Origin: Anastrepha obliqua
Taxonomy: Eukaryota > Arthropoda > Insecta > Diptera > Tephritidae
DNA length: 64,000 bases
Reading direction: 5' to 3'
Assembly: GCF_027943255.1 (NCBI RefSeq)
Contig: NC_072893.1
Span: 65,566,001 to 65,630,000 of the forward strand
Below, one piece after another: positions 54,216 through 64,000 of the stretch. Made by a program: the position numbers and the translations under genes. Under the pieces are notes generated by a model. It had not been told where the DNA came from. It did not search any database and worked only from the letters and a program-made list of their open reading frames with translations. Each line of letters starts with the position of its first letter. Position 1 is the stretch's first letter.

Positions 54216-54446
54216 CAATGTGGCGCAAAATTAATCACTCCAGTGGAAGATTTATTATTCTTTTAAGTATCGCCATACTTCAATCACATTTGACACTTGC
54301 GAAGCAAACAGCTGCGCTATACAAACATACAAGCAGAGGAGCGCGTGAAGGTTAAAACAAAGATTTCCATCACTCAAAATCATTTTTTTATTTAATAAAA
54401 AAATAATTTAAAAACCAAAGTGGGTGGTTAATTTTGCGCCATCTTG
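54216..54446. mobile_element. TA-flanked MITE (GTGGCGCAAAATTAAT family), copy 3
   Basis: The left end is CAATGTGGCGCAAAATTAAT. The right end, inverted, is CAAGATGGCGCAAAATTAAC, followed by TA. It is 231 bp long with the internal AGATTTCCATCACTCA motif at 54,361. This is the copy in which both ends are clearest. Confidence 0.75.
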
Positions 54447-54942
54447 TATTTCTGTCTGTCCACCTTTCAAAATACAACTCATCAAAGGAAAATTACGTTG
54501 CACAGTGACTAACAAGTAGTCAATCGTCAAGTCGTTTGGCCACTTCCACTTGTAGTTTTTGTGGTTTAACGCTTGAATGAACCTGTCGAATTGTTGAAAC
54601 ACGTACGGAATCACATATTTGTGAAATGTTACAATATAACAAAATGAACTTAGATATTTAAAGATGTATATTAGATATTTATAATACTTCTACGAATAGA
54701 ACAGATGCAAACAAAAGTATGCGCATTAGGATGCACCAGTTTTTTTTTCAAACGATAAGAGAATTGCTGAACGGAATCAAGGCAACCAAAATTGCGCGTA
54801 ATTAGCTGTTACAGCATCGACATCGGCATCATAAACACCATTCTCAATTTCAGCGGCCTGGCGATCTGGCTTTATCAAAGAAAAACTGTAAAATGCACCG
54901 TACTTTATTTTTATTGACTTGTTCTCTTTTATAAACGGAGAT
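54447..54942. other. Unassigned sequence
   Basis: Short frames only; no element recognised. Confidence 0.4.
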
Positions 54943-56345
54943 TAAGGAAGCAATTAAGAAGCTAAAACTCAACAAAGCTACTGGAGGAGATAGCATACAG
55001 CCTGAACTAATGATTGCCGACCCGCAAATATCAGCGGAAATTCTTCATCTCCACATCACCGCCGTCTGGAGCAATGAAAAGTTGCCTCCGTCAGGGCAAA
55101 AGTCATCATCGTGAAGCTGCCCAAGAAAGGTGACCTGCATGAATGCGGCAGCTTTAGTGGAATAACCCTAGTTAATACCATATACAAAATTGTAGCCACG
55201 AACATACAAAGCTTTGAGCCTGCTTTCGAACGCTCCTTCAGAGACGACCAAGCTATTTTTCACCCTTACCGAAGCTGTGTTGACCAAGCCAACACACTTC
55301 GGATCATTGTAGAACAATCAGTTGAGTGGCGCTTCCCGCTCTATATGCTATACGTAGACTTTAAGAAGGCGTTCGGACACTATCAAACGAGACGCAATAT
55401 GGCTGGCACTGAGTAGAAAGGGAGTTCCCACCAAGATAATCCGCCTCATCAAAGCCCTCTATCAGAACTCCAAACTGGCAGTGGTTCACAAAAGCGATAT
55501 CAGCGATCCATTCACTACCAACACAGGCGTAGGGCAAGTTTGTCCCCTGTCGCCCCTTCTCTTCGCCATCGTCGCCGATGACCTCTGCTTCTTCTCTCAC
55601 AAACTCTCTCACATGCAAGCGAAGTCCAACAGACTAGTGGCCCTGGCACGCACTGTCGGATTGGAGTTCAACATTGCCAAGACCAAGGCTATGAGAGTCA
55701 GCCACAATAACGCAAGGCAGATATTGATTGACGGATGCCCGGTGGAATTCGTCGAAAGCTTCTGCTACCTCGGCTGCATCATCACGACAGATGGTGGAGC
55801 AGATGAAGATGTCAAATGCAGGCTAAACAAAGCAAGGGCGGCATTCGGTCGAATGCATACAGTATGGGGGAGTTCGCAAATCTCCACGCACACTAAACTA
55901 CGAATATTCGACTCATGCGTAAAGGCAGTATTGTTGCACGGAAGTGAAACATGGCTGGTCTCTAACACCATCGCACAGAGGGTACAATCGTTTGTCAACA
56001 AATGTCTCCGCATCATCTGCAGAATATTCTGGCCGAACACCATCAGTAACGTCGCACTGTGGAGATTAAACAATGAAGAACCCATCTTTGGGAAAATCAA
56101 ACGCAAAAAATGGCGATGGATAGGTCACACATTGAGAAAACCACCAGATGGCAGCTCGATAATGGGACTGGACTGGAACCCGCAAGGGAGCAGAGGTTGC
56201 GGTCGACCAAAAAACACTTGAAGAAGGTCCGTGTTACGGGATCTAGCAGATGCCGACATCTCATGGGACGGTGCAAAAGCAACAGCTCAGAACAGTGCAC
56301 GATGGAAGAGTCTTGTCGAGGCCCCATGCTCCCAGGAGGGGTGAA
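54943..56345 (+). mobile_element. LINE D: RT-bearing non-LTR retrotransposon relic
   Basis: The plus strand encodes EIKEAIKKLKLNKATGGDSI, QPELMIADPQ, a one-base shift near 55,090, then LPKKGDLHECGSFSGITLVN, QAIFHPYRSCVDQANTLRII and LYMLYVDFKKAF. A second shift near 55,380 leads to RKGVPTKIIRLIKALYQNSK, then the open 55,481-56,221 frame (CPLSPLLFAIVADDLCFFSH, VEFVESFCYLGCIITTDGGA, VLLHGSETWLVS, WRWIGHTLRKPPDGS). The palm is shortened: the LFAIV strand runs straight into a DDLC motif, where other members I know have about 30 more residues. It is the same family as 7100-8474. Endonuclease missing; inactive. Confidence 0.82.
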
Positions 56346-58062
56346 CAAGGGGACAAAAAACTAAGATTTTGTGCGAAAAGTGTTTTTTTTTCAGTGACCC
56401 AACAAACATGTGTTTTCATAGGGAATTTAATTAATCGTGTTTTGCTTACTTTTGTTTTTCCCTGAATTTATCACTTGAAAAAGAAAAAAATATTTGTTAA
56501 AAACTGAAAGAGTTTTATTTAAAAGCATGCTTCAATGCCTGCCAGCCGAATGGGTTATTAGGAAGATCGAAAAATACATCGCATTTACTTACAGTAATCC
56601 CAAAAAAGTGTTAAATAACCATCAACACGGCCAATACAGGAAACCATTTTATATGAAAATTGAGCTAAAAGATCTCTAGACAGTTTCGAAAATTTCTAAC
56701 AAAGTATGATATTTTTAACTAATACAAATGTTCCAACTTGTTTTGTATTCCAACAAAATGTTGAAAAACTTATATCAGGTCCAAAAATACTGCAGTGAAC
56801 TGAAGAGAAAACATCAAAAATAAATAATTTTATAAGATATGGTAATTGTGCTGAAAAATCGCGAACTCGACATTTTTGAGAGAGCATTTCTAAGAAAGCA
56901 GCTTCTTCGATTTCTCGATACAAATGTCTCTCCCTAATGTACAAGCCCAAATTAACTAAGTCCACACATACGCTTCTTCACATTCACGCATTACACTACA
57001 ATTACGTGTTTAAATAGCTTGCCAGTCAATCAGGCAATCATTTGCTCTAACATTCAAGTGGCATCAATAAAATTAACGATGTGTTATATCAACTCACTGC
57101 TGCCTCCACAAGTGCACACACACACATCCACACATACGCATATAAGTAACGATAAGAATATCAAAGCTTCCACAACGTAAATACTCTAATTTCATTTATC
57201 TTTGAATTATCTAAACATCTGAGCGATTCAGTGATTCGTTAAGCAATACGAGCAGCAGGTTTGTTTGGCGGAGAAAGATTCAGGCCGCTTTTAGGCGCTT
57301 TGCTTTGCTCAAAGGCAAAATTCTGGCAAACTAGTCAACACTCAACAGCACCTGGGGTGATTGTACCAAATTTTATGCCTAATAAAGCGTTTCTATTATT
57401 TGCAAAACTTTTTCTTCATCTAATCGCGAATCGCGCACCTGGCGGGCGAGCAAATATGTAATCAGTGAAATTTTCGCAAGTTTGCGAAAAAGCAGAAAAA
57501 AATTTAAATTTAAATGTACGAAAGGAATCGATTCAATTTTCGTTAAACACGTGTGCAAACAGCACCTGCGAAAACGCACCCACAAAGTGGCACAAAAAAC
57601 AGAAAAAAAACAAAAAAAACACCCTTGCATAAGAACTCCTAAGTGCACACATATGGATGGAGTATGTATTTAAGCACCCTGTAGGGCGAATGTGAGCTCT
57701 CGTCGCCAATTTTTTGCTTATGCAATTTCTTTTGTGGAATTCTTTTCCTTGTTTACATTAAGCTAAACTGACTTTACATTTTTGTTTATTAAATTTATTA
57801 AATCTGACTATTGTGACACTCTCATCTTAGTTCTCTCAAACAGTTTCATTGTTGCAAAGTTTAGTTAATTTTTTCACCTCAATAGGTGCCTGAAAGCTTT
57901 TCAGTTTTACCTGCAAAGTGAGTGCCGAAATGCCTAATCTAAGCCTAGCGAAAGCATAGCTGCTAAGAAGAAGCTGACGAGTTGAAGCCGCTTAATCTTC
58001 CTAATTTTCTTCTGTTGCCACTACACCAGAGGCTGGGATTAGGTTAGCATAGGTATCATTTC
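56346..58062. other. Unassigned sequence
   Basis: Frames of 60-90 codons show no recognised domain. CA-rich microsatellite at 57,114-57,140; A-rich run at 57,598-57,620. Confidence 0.4.
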
Positions 58063-58215
58063 GCAGTTGTTGTTGTTTTAGCAGCTTAAACATTCCCTAT
58101 ACATATAGGGGGAATACTGCTGAAGTGACAGTCCTTGCCCGGATATAAATCCGGGTCGTTCCTGTTACGTAGAACCGACTGTCGTGGGAACGATCATTTA
58201 GCAGTCATATGGCTT
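58063..58215 (+). repeat. Hairpin-rich dispersed repeat
   Basis: From GTTGTTGTTTTAGCAGC it continues with three successive small palindromes: CCTATACATATAGG, CCCGGATATAAATCCGGG and GTTACGTAGAACCGACTGTC near CGTGGGAACG. I recall this sequence as abundant in tephritid introns and untranslated regions. Only one copy is in this window, so the repeat status rests on memory. Confidence 0.5.
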
Positions 58216-58732
58216 TGTTGGCGCCAAAAGGTTCCTCGACCCTCTCCGATCTATTACATAACTTTGCAAATCAGCAAGTTAATGTACATATTTGCGCAGC
58301 GCCCTGCTGAACTGACTCGAGGTTGTTCGAGAGTAGACAGCAGGCGGCAAGAGAAACCTCATCCCCGTTTTGTATAGAGAAATCAACTCTGCTTTACCAA
58401 CTCATCGCACCTGCTGTTTCGTGCGATGCCAGTGTGGCCTGGAAATCATCCGAGCTTTGTAGCGAAATTTCACTCGAGCTGTAGGGGAGTCCAATTTCGT
58501 TTGCTCTATTAGCGACCGTAATGCCTTGATGCCTTCCGCATATCAAGGTAGTGAACTAATTGCCTTAATTTGCCTTTAAACATTTTCGGAATTTTGTGCG
58601 ATATACTTAATAATAAAAATGTTATTTTCAAAATCTACTCAATCTACTCATTTTCATCATAAAATAAGCTATTTTACAGCCTCCGTATAAATTTAGCAAT
58701 AAAAAACATTCTATGTAAATACTTTCGTCAGC
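58216..58732. other. Unassigned sequence
   Basis: Nothing recognised. Confidence 0.4.
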
Positions 58733-58970
58733 GAAGTCGAATGGGTTGGTGCGTGACTAACAGTACGTAAGTTTGAATCTCCGTGAAATACCAAAATGAA
58801 TTGAATTCTAATGGTGATTGCTTCTCGGCAGGCAATGGCAAATCTCCGAGTGTATTTCCTCCTCATAAAAGAAAACCCATTTGCTATTCAGAGTCGGCTT
58901 CAATCAAGACGCACGCCACAAAGGAGGTGCTTGACCAAAAACCTAACAGAAGTGTACGTGACAATTAATT
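58733..58970 (+). mobile_element. tRNA-derived SINE, copy 3
   Basis: GTCGAATGGGTTGGTGCGTG (A-box region), AAGTTTGAATCTCCG (B box), CAATGGCAAATCTCCGAGTG, AGAGTCGGCTTCAATC and CCTAACAGAAGTGTACGTG follow the same order as at 23,236. The 5' end of the tRNA-like part is eroded. Confidence 0.75.
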
Positions 58971-59195
58971 TGGAAACATTTTTTATATACACTTGCTCAA
59001 CTCTTTCTTGCAAACGGTAATCTTTTCAGATTCCGCTGCAAGGCGAGTGGTAGTGATCATTTGCAAGAACAACCTCGTAAGTAGAAGCTTCTTCTTGAAT
59101 ATGTATATGAAAATTTAAACTTTGTTTCTTTATTTAAATAAAAAAAAGAGTATTCAAAATATTATTCCTGACTGATCAAAAAAGTTCACAATATA

Positions 59196-60440
59196 CAAGA
59201 TTAAGTCCAAAATAAACAAGACTGAGCTAAAATAGAAACGACAGGAGCTTTGTTCTGATAACTTCGAGTTTATTTATTCAAAATAGTCCCTTCTGGCCTC
59301 GATACACTGCTTTGCGCGATCTAAAAGCTTTTGCAAAGAGCGTTTCAGGACATTGAGGATGTGGGTACAAGCCTTTTGGATGCCCTCTACGGACCCAAAA
59401 CGTTTTCCTTTCATGGCCCAATGTAATTTTCTGAATAGCTGAAAGTCACAGATGGCTCTCTCAGGTGAATACGGTGAGTTATTGATGGTTAAAACATCAG
59501 TCACAAGAGAGAATCGATGGTGAACTATTATGCAATAAGCGCTAGCTTCCTCCTTCGCGGTATTCAGGGTGAATTCGACAAATGCGATGCAACAAACGCT
59601 TCAACATAGAAAAATGCATTGACGGTTTTGCCCGTTGGCACGAACTCCTTGTGGACAACTCCCTTGGAATCGTAAAATCAAATGAGCATCGACTTGATTT
59701 CTGACCTCTCCAAACGCGATTTTTTTGGTGGTGGCTCGTCTGGGGCCTTCCATTCGACACTTTGACGGGCACTTAGTTTCAGGTTCACGTTGGAAACACC
59801 TCGTTTCATCATCAGCTACAATGTTGTAAAGGAAGCTCTCCTCTTTTCTCGCCTCTTTAATTAGGTCTTTCGAATGTTGAACTCTGAGCAATTTTTGGTC
59901 CTCAACTAACTTGTGCGGAATGAAACGTACACAGACCTTTCGTAAGCCTAAGTGATCAGTTCAAATGCGATAAATCGATGTTTTCGAGATATTAAACTCC
60001 GATTCCATGAAATTCAGCAATGACTTGGGTTTATTTTTGATAAACTTACCAACAATTTCGATGGAGCTTTCGGTGATTACTGATTTTGGGCGGCCCGTAT
60101 GTTCAATGTCATTTATGTCCTCACAACCATCTCTGAAACGTGTAAACCACTCATGAATTCTGGTGCGAGATAGACAATCATCAGTTCAAATATTTTGGTA
60201 AACGTTTTACCGATTTTACGAACAAAATTTGATATTAGCTCTTTGTTCGAAACTCATTTTTGTACCTATAATACAAACATATCGACACTTTCGACGCAAT
60301 AACTTCGCTTCCACTGAACCGAATGTCACCAAGCTTTCACTGGAAGTCAGCTAGGGATGTAACTTCCAATGGCCTAACTCATTAAAAAGATGGCGTAATC
60401 AAAAATATTTTTTGTCATGTTTATTTTGGACTCCACCTTG
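59196..60440 (-). mobile_element. Full-length mariner with both TIRs
   Basis: The left end has AGTCCAAAATAAACAAGAC and the inverted right end GGAGTCCAAAATAAACATGA. TA flanks both sides (59,194-59,195 and 60,441-60,442). It is 1,245 bp long. Confidence 0.85.
59274..60262 (-). pseudogene. mariner transposase of the 59,196 element, disrupted
   Basis: From the minus-strand start MSFEQRANIKFC the frames give SRTRIHEWFTRFRDGCED, FNISKTSIYRI, LRKVCVRFIPHKLVEDQKLL (the WVPHxL-type signature), FLYNIVADDETRCF (first Asp; the usual TGDE is ADDE), HRFSLVTDVL-like residues, and the C-terminal frame 59,274-59,504 with NNSPYSPERAICDFQLF (third Asp), AMKGKRFGSVEGIQKA and LDRAKQCIEARRDYFE. At least three frameshifts and two stops. 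Non-functional. Confidence 0.82.
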
Positions 60441-60444
60441 TATT

Positions 60445-60671
60445 GTACAAATCTCCGAATTTGTAAAACCCGCACCTGATTTAAGTGCTCTAAGTGCCAC
60501 ATGCATCGCTCGGGAAAAATAAAAAATAATTCACGCGTTTTCACCGATTTTTCTTAAGAAGATTATTTGTAATTACTTTTTAAATGAAATCACACTGAAT
60601 TAAATTGCTTTCTGTTTAAAATGAAAACAGGAAATAAAATGAATTTATTTATTTAATTTTCATTAAAATAT
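60445..60671. other. AT-rich spacer
   Basis: No feature recognised; it ends at the hAT-type MITE duplication. Confidence 0.4.
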
Positions 60672-60679
60672 ATGCACAC
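60672..60679 (+). repeat. Left 8-bp target-site duplication
   Basis: ATGCACAC is repeated at 61,112-61,119. Confidence 0.85.
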
Positions 60680-61111
60680 TAGGTCGGGTCGATTTGTGGG
60701 GAGGCCTAAAAATCGCCCATTACTCTGTGAAAATCATATTCTAGGGATCGAAATAAGAAACTTTGCCGAAGGAACCATACCTCTAAAACGAATTCTGATG
60801 TCCCCCAATTTGGGTCGAACTTTTTAGTTTCTTTTCTCATGTAAAGGCCAAAAATGGTGATATTTTGAAATGATTGTATGGGGAACCCCCCAGGGGAGTT
60901 CCAGGGAGTGTGCCACTGGCATGGGTGGATCGGCCGTCCAAAGTTAGTGGGGGTCGGTCATGCATTTGGACTCGATTGGATCACTCTAAATGGGTCAAAG
61001 TGGGATTTTTCGTTCGTTTTTAGGTATGGTTCCTTCGCCAAAATTTCTTATTTTGATCCCTAGAATACGATTTTCACAGAGCAATAGCGATTTTTAAATC
61101 GACCCGCCCTA
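60680..61111. mobile_element. hAT-type foldback MITE
   Basis: The left arm begins TAGGTCGGGTCGATTT and the right arm, inverted, TAGGGCGGGTCGATTT. The arms stay alignable for roughly 120 bases, including CTCTGTGAAAATC(A/G)TATTC, CTAGGGATC and GAAGGAACCATACCT. An 8-bp duplication flanks it. 8-bp duplications are typical of hAT and P-type transposition, and the TAGGG start is compatible with hAT. There is no coding capacity. It could fold into a long RNA hairpin if transcribed. Confidence 0.88.
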
Positions 61112-61138
61112 ATGCACACCCATTAAAGTATATGCGCA

Positions 61139-61652
61139 CCCTATGATCAGAAAGTACCGGGAATGTTTAAATAAAACAAAACAGAGTTAAATTTCAGACA
61201 AATTTATTTTACCTCCTTCAAAATATAACCCGTCTGATGCAACACACATGTGCCAACGTTTAACCCAGTCCTCCATGAACCTCAGGTAGGCCGACGAAGG
61301 AATGGCCTTCAGCTCCTTCGTCGCATTCGCTTTGATATGTCCTATCAACTGAAATCTCCTTCCACGAAGTGATAACTTCAACTTGGGAAACAAAAAGAAG
61401 TCACACGGGGCCATATCAGGTGAATACGGAGCTTGCACCATGGTATTTACTTGGTGTTTGATCAAATAATCCAGCACAAGTAGGGTTCGGTGCAATCGCG
61501 TTTTATCATCATGCAAAATCGAAGAATTGTTTGCCTACATAGTGACAGATGTGTGTCTTACAGTCCTTTCAACATAAGAAAAGAAGATGGACCGGTTGCC
61601 ACGTGCGCGGTTCGTTTAAATTAAACATTCCCGGTACGTTTTGATCATAGGG
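61139..61652 (-). mobile_element. Internally deleted mariner with both TIRs
   Basis: The left end CCCTATGATCAGAAAGTACC and inverted right end CCCTATGATCAAAACGTACC are matched over about 33 bases (continuing CGGGAATGTTTAA). TA follows on the right. The minus-strand frame 61,187-61,516 is the transposase C-terminus: YSPDMAPCDFFLFPKLKLSL (third Asp), AIPSSAYLRFMEDWVKRWHM and CVASDGLYFEG. All of the N-terminal and most of the central region are deleted. It shares its family with the fragment at 1195-1600. Confidence 0.85.
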
Positions 61653-61683
61653 TATGTAAAGTATGTAAAGTATATCCATGCAA

Positions 61684-61780
61684 TTTTATTCGTATTATGC
61701 GGAGGGAGAGTAACTCCGCATAGTATTATGCGGAGGGAGAGTAACTCCGCATAATACGAGTAATACGAATAAAATTCAAA
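61684..61780. repeat. Tandem double hairpin within a palindrome
   Basis: A 30-base unit whose ends are self-complementary (TATGCGGAG ... CTCCGCATA, loop GGAGAGTAA) occurs twice, at 61,693-61,722 and 61,724-61,753, one base apart. Outer arms (TTTTATTCGTATTATGCGG on the left and its complement, interrupted by a 9-base repeat of GTAATACGA, on the right) extend the symmetry to about 61,780. Confidence 0.85.
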
Positions 61781-62351
61781 TATCTTAAAGAAATGTATGT
61801 ATAACCAGCGCGATAGGCAATAGAATCTCTCCGAGACTGCTGATGGCATGGAGTCAAGGAGCATGGAGAGGAACGTTGGATAGAAGTCCATGTCTTCTCT
61901 GTTGTCCAATGCCGGAGTCGCACTTTTATAGAAAAATTATGTCGTTCTGAGTGGGGGAAAAACATGTTTTCTATAGAATTTTTTCTGTATTAATGTGGAA
62001 AAAATTCCCACAGTGTTTTGGAAAACTAAACATTTTTTTCATACTTTTCTTTTACTTTTAATTTAAAAAAATTTTTTTTAATACTTTTTTTCAACTTTCA
62101 TTTAATGATGTATTTTTAATTAATTCAAAATGAATGCCTGGAACTTTTCTTCTTAAAATTATATTTAGCTGTTCCATGATTGAGTTTCAATCTTGAACTC
62201 ACAGTTAGTGAAAAAACCAAGTTGTGTGTTGTAAATTCATTTATTGATTTCAGAATTTATTTTACTGTACAGCAGAACAGCTTAACAAGTTTAATAAAAA
62301 TTCAAAACCGACGCGCTGAAACTTTTAGGCGAACCGCTTTACTTGCTTATC
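61781..62351. other. Unassigned AT-rich sequence
   Basis: Short frames only. Long A/T runs at 62,030-62,100. Confidence 0.4.
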
Positions 62352-62355
62352 CGCA

Positions 62356-62405
62356 TTAGGGGGGATCCTGCTTTAGAGGCTTCAAAAAATCGGTTTCCCC
62401 CTTAA
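62356..62405. repeat. Possible micro-derivative of the TTAA MITE
   Basis: TTAGGGGGGATCC on the left and GGTTTCCCCCTTAA on the right mirror the ends of the 52,638-53,340 element, but only about 43 bases lie between the TTAA-like flanks. It could be an extreme internal deletion or coincidence. Confidence 0.35.
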
Positions 62406-64000
62406 TGAAATCGCGCAGGAACTAAAGTCTCTGCTATTTTAAAAATTCTTAATTCCAAAAATTAGTGTGACTTAGATAAACAAAACCATATTTTAAAATG
62501 TGAGTAATAAATGAGCGTAAAGGTAGAGACTATCATGAAATTTCGCTAAAGGCATTTGCCGGCTATTGAAAGTTCAGCTACGCTCGTACTTAGGCACTTT
62601 TGTTGATTATTGATTTTATATAGCATTCCGTCGCTATCGCTTCCGTTTAGTGACAACAATATGTGAATTTGTTGTTGTTAGATTACTGCCATGTGTTCTA
62701 GCTTTGTGCTATCTGCTTGTAAACTTATTTTGGGTGGCAAAAATATTTTTTTCTTTTTTTAATAGATTTGTTTATGCTGATTTGGTTTTAAGGCGCCAGT
62801 ATTTTTGTTTTAATTGTTGTTACTACGGCATCATATTGATAAAAGTGGGATGACCCATGTAAAATAACACCGTACAATAAATTTAGTTCTTTTTGATTGG
62901 ATCGGAAAAGCGTCTGGATCATCTTGAACGTGTAAGAAAATTATGATAAACACTTTTTAATTTTTTTTTACAGTGGGTCAAGGTTTTACAGTTTTGGTTA
63001 TAGAAATCTTTGTATTAAATCGAGTTCTAATATAACTATTATTGTCAAGCTCTATAGTAGGAATTCGTGATGCTCATTTTTGTGGAACATCTTCCTAGGA
63101 GGTTCAGCTTCAACGAAAGTAATTACGAATCTCATAAGTAGTCAACGTAAGCCGTTATTCTTAATTTATAAAAAAAACTCGCCTGTCTGTAAATAGATAA
63201 ATGCACATATTAATTGTGTTCAATAACAAAAGTAGCCATCATCAGCTATAATGAAAATAATTGAGAAGGTGTGACCAATAAAGACCGTTATACTACTCTC
63301 AGCGAATTTGATAGAACCAGCTGATAGGCTGATGTAATAGGGGATAGAAATTGAGATTGGTTACATAGTCATAAACGAAAGAAATTAACACAATACCACT
63401 TCGTTGCCCCGTCTGAACAACGACTGATTGGACGAGTGTGTGAATACAAGTGAAATTAGCGTGCAGAATTCGGCTGCCAATTCCACTGTAACTGCCACGA
63501 CCCTTCGACTGCCACGAAGTTCCCCTTACATTTTGTTTTTCATCATATTTATTGATCAAACCTTCTTAATCTATCATCCTTGATCACCGACCATCAATCC
63601 ACATTAAGAGCGCAAGCGAAAATTCTCTCCGAAAGAGAAGAAAAAGCGGAAAAGTTGACGAGCGCAAGGTGTGCCATCATAGATTGCGCCTCCCGAATTC
63701 GCTGTGTCGTAAGAGTCCATGTATAAACAAACAAAAGGAAGTAATTGCCACTTGCTTGTGAATAGAAAGAGTACGCAAAAGCAATAGAAACAACCAAACA
63801 CAATTTAACACACGGCACTTCGTTTTAATTAGTGTAAATCTCAGAAATCGCAATATTACCAGGCCATTCACTGCATTTTCACAAATATGTAATTCCTCCT
63901 ACTTTTGCCACAATTTTGGCTCAATTCGTCTTGGTGTGCCATCACTTGCAAAAAGCGGTAAAGGAAGACATACCAGCTATGTTTGTTTACAAATTTTTCT
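62406..64000. other. Unassigned sequence at window end
   Basis: Overlapping 60-85-codon minus-strand frames (63,299-63,871) have no domain I recognise. No terminal repeats or known element. A host exon or UTR cannot be excluded but nothing supports one. Confidence 0.4.

Noticed and set aside
1..64000. LTR retrotransposons, CRISPR arrays, rRNA genes and bacterial-type operons
   Set aside because: No gag/protease/integrase motifs with paired long direct repeats, no regularly spaced repeat arrays and no rRNA core sequences were seen.

Overview
This is a gene-poor, AT-rich eukaryotic window, almost certainly from a dipteran insect and most plausibly a tephritid fruit fly. The clues are the mariner and LOA/I-type retrotransposon families, the absence of any operon or bacterial signal, and dispersed repeats (the SINE-like copies near 10.5, 23.3 and 58.8 kb, the LINE tail at 31.03 kb, the hairpin repeat at 58.1 kb) that I recall as common in tephritid assemblies. 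I found no convincing host protein-coding gene, rRNA, canonical tRNA gene or CRISPR. Nearly everything that can be explained is a transposable element or its remains, often nested.

Layout. 0-6.5 kb: a maT-type (DD37D) transposase relic, a mariner fragment, a TA-flanked MITE, a 689-bp TTAA-flanked MITE and a tandemly repeated anonymous family. 6.5-10 kb: a piggyBac-like N-terminal relic, a LINE split by an internally deleted mariner at a reconstructable TA site, and an RNase H-bearing LINE tail. 10-14.6 kb: a tRNA-derived SINE, another LINE relic, and a mariner with both ends. 14.6-20 kb: the best-preserved element, a full-length two-ORF LOA/I-type LINE (5,315 bp, 12-bp target-site duplication) with one nonsense codon in ORF2. 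20.4-22.4 kb: a decayed DNA transposon with perfect 31-bp terminal inverted repeats and a 4-bp duplication, carrying an uncharacterised DDE-type transposase (Sola-like by inference). 22.5-25.1 kb: a LINE relic, a SINE and an internally deleted mariner. 25.6-29.0 kb: a 5'-truncated LINE whose 1,106-codon ORF2 is unbroken, with a 10-bp duplication.

29-43 kb: anonymous AT-rich repeats, LINE and mariner/Tc1 relics, including a mariner inserted into an older LINE. 43.9-51 kb: a LINE relic, a mariner interrupted by a second copy of the 14.6-kb LINE, then a third LOA-type fragment. 51.3-64 kb: a Tigger-like relic abutting a mariner fragment, TTAA and TA MITEs, a LINE sharing its family with the 7-8 kb copy, a hairpin repeat, a SINE, a mariner, an 8-bp-duplication (hAT-type) foldback MITE, a deleted mariner and an unusual double hairpin.

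The elements do not form a pathway. What connects them is parasitism: autonomous LINEs supply reverse transcriptase/endonuclease, SINEs are expected to borrow it, and MITEs and deleted mariners depend on transposases from elsewhere. The best candidates for something undescribed are the 20,394-22,380 transposon, the TTAA MITE group and the 61.7-kb palindrome. All family assignments come from reading translations and ends by eye; no database search was run.
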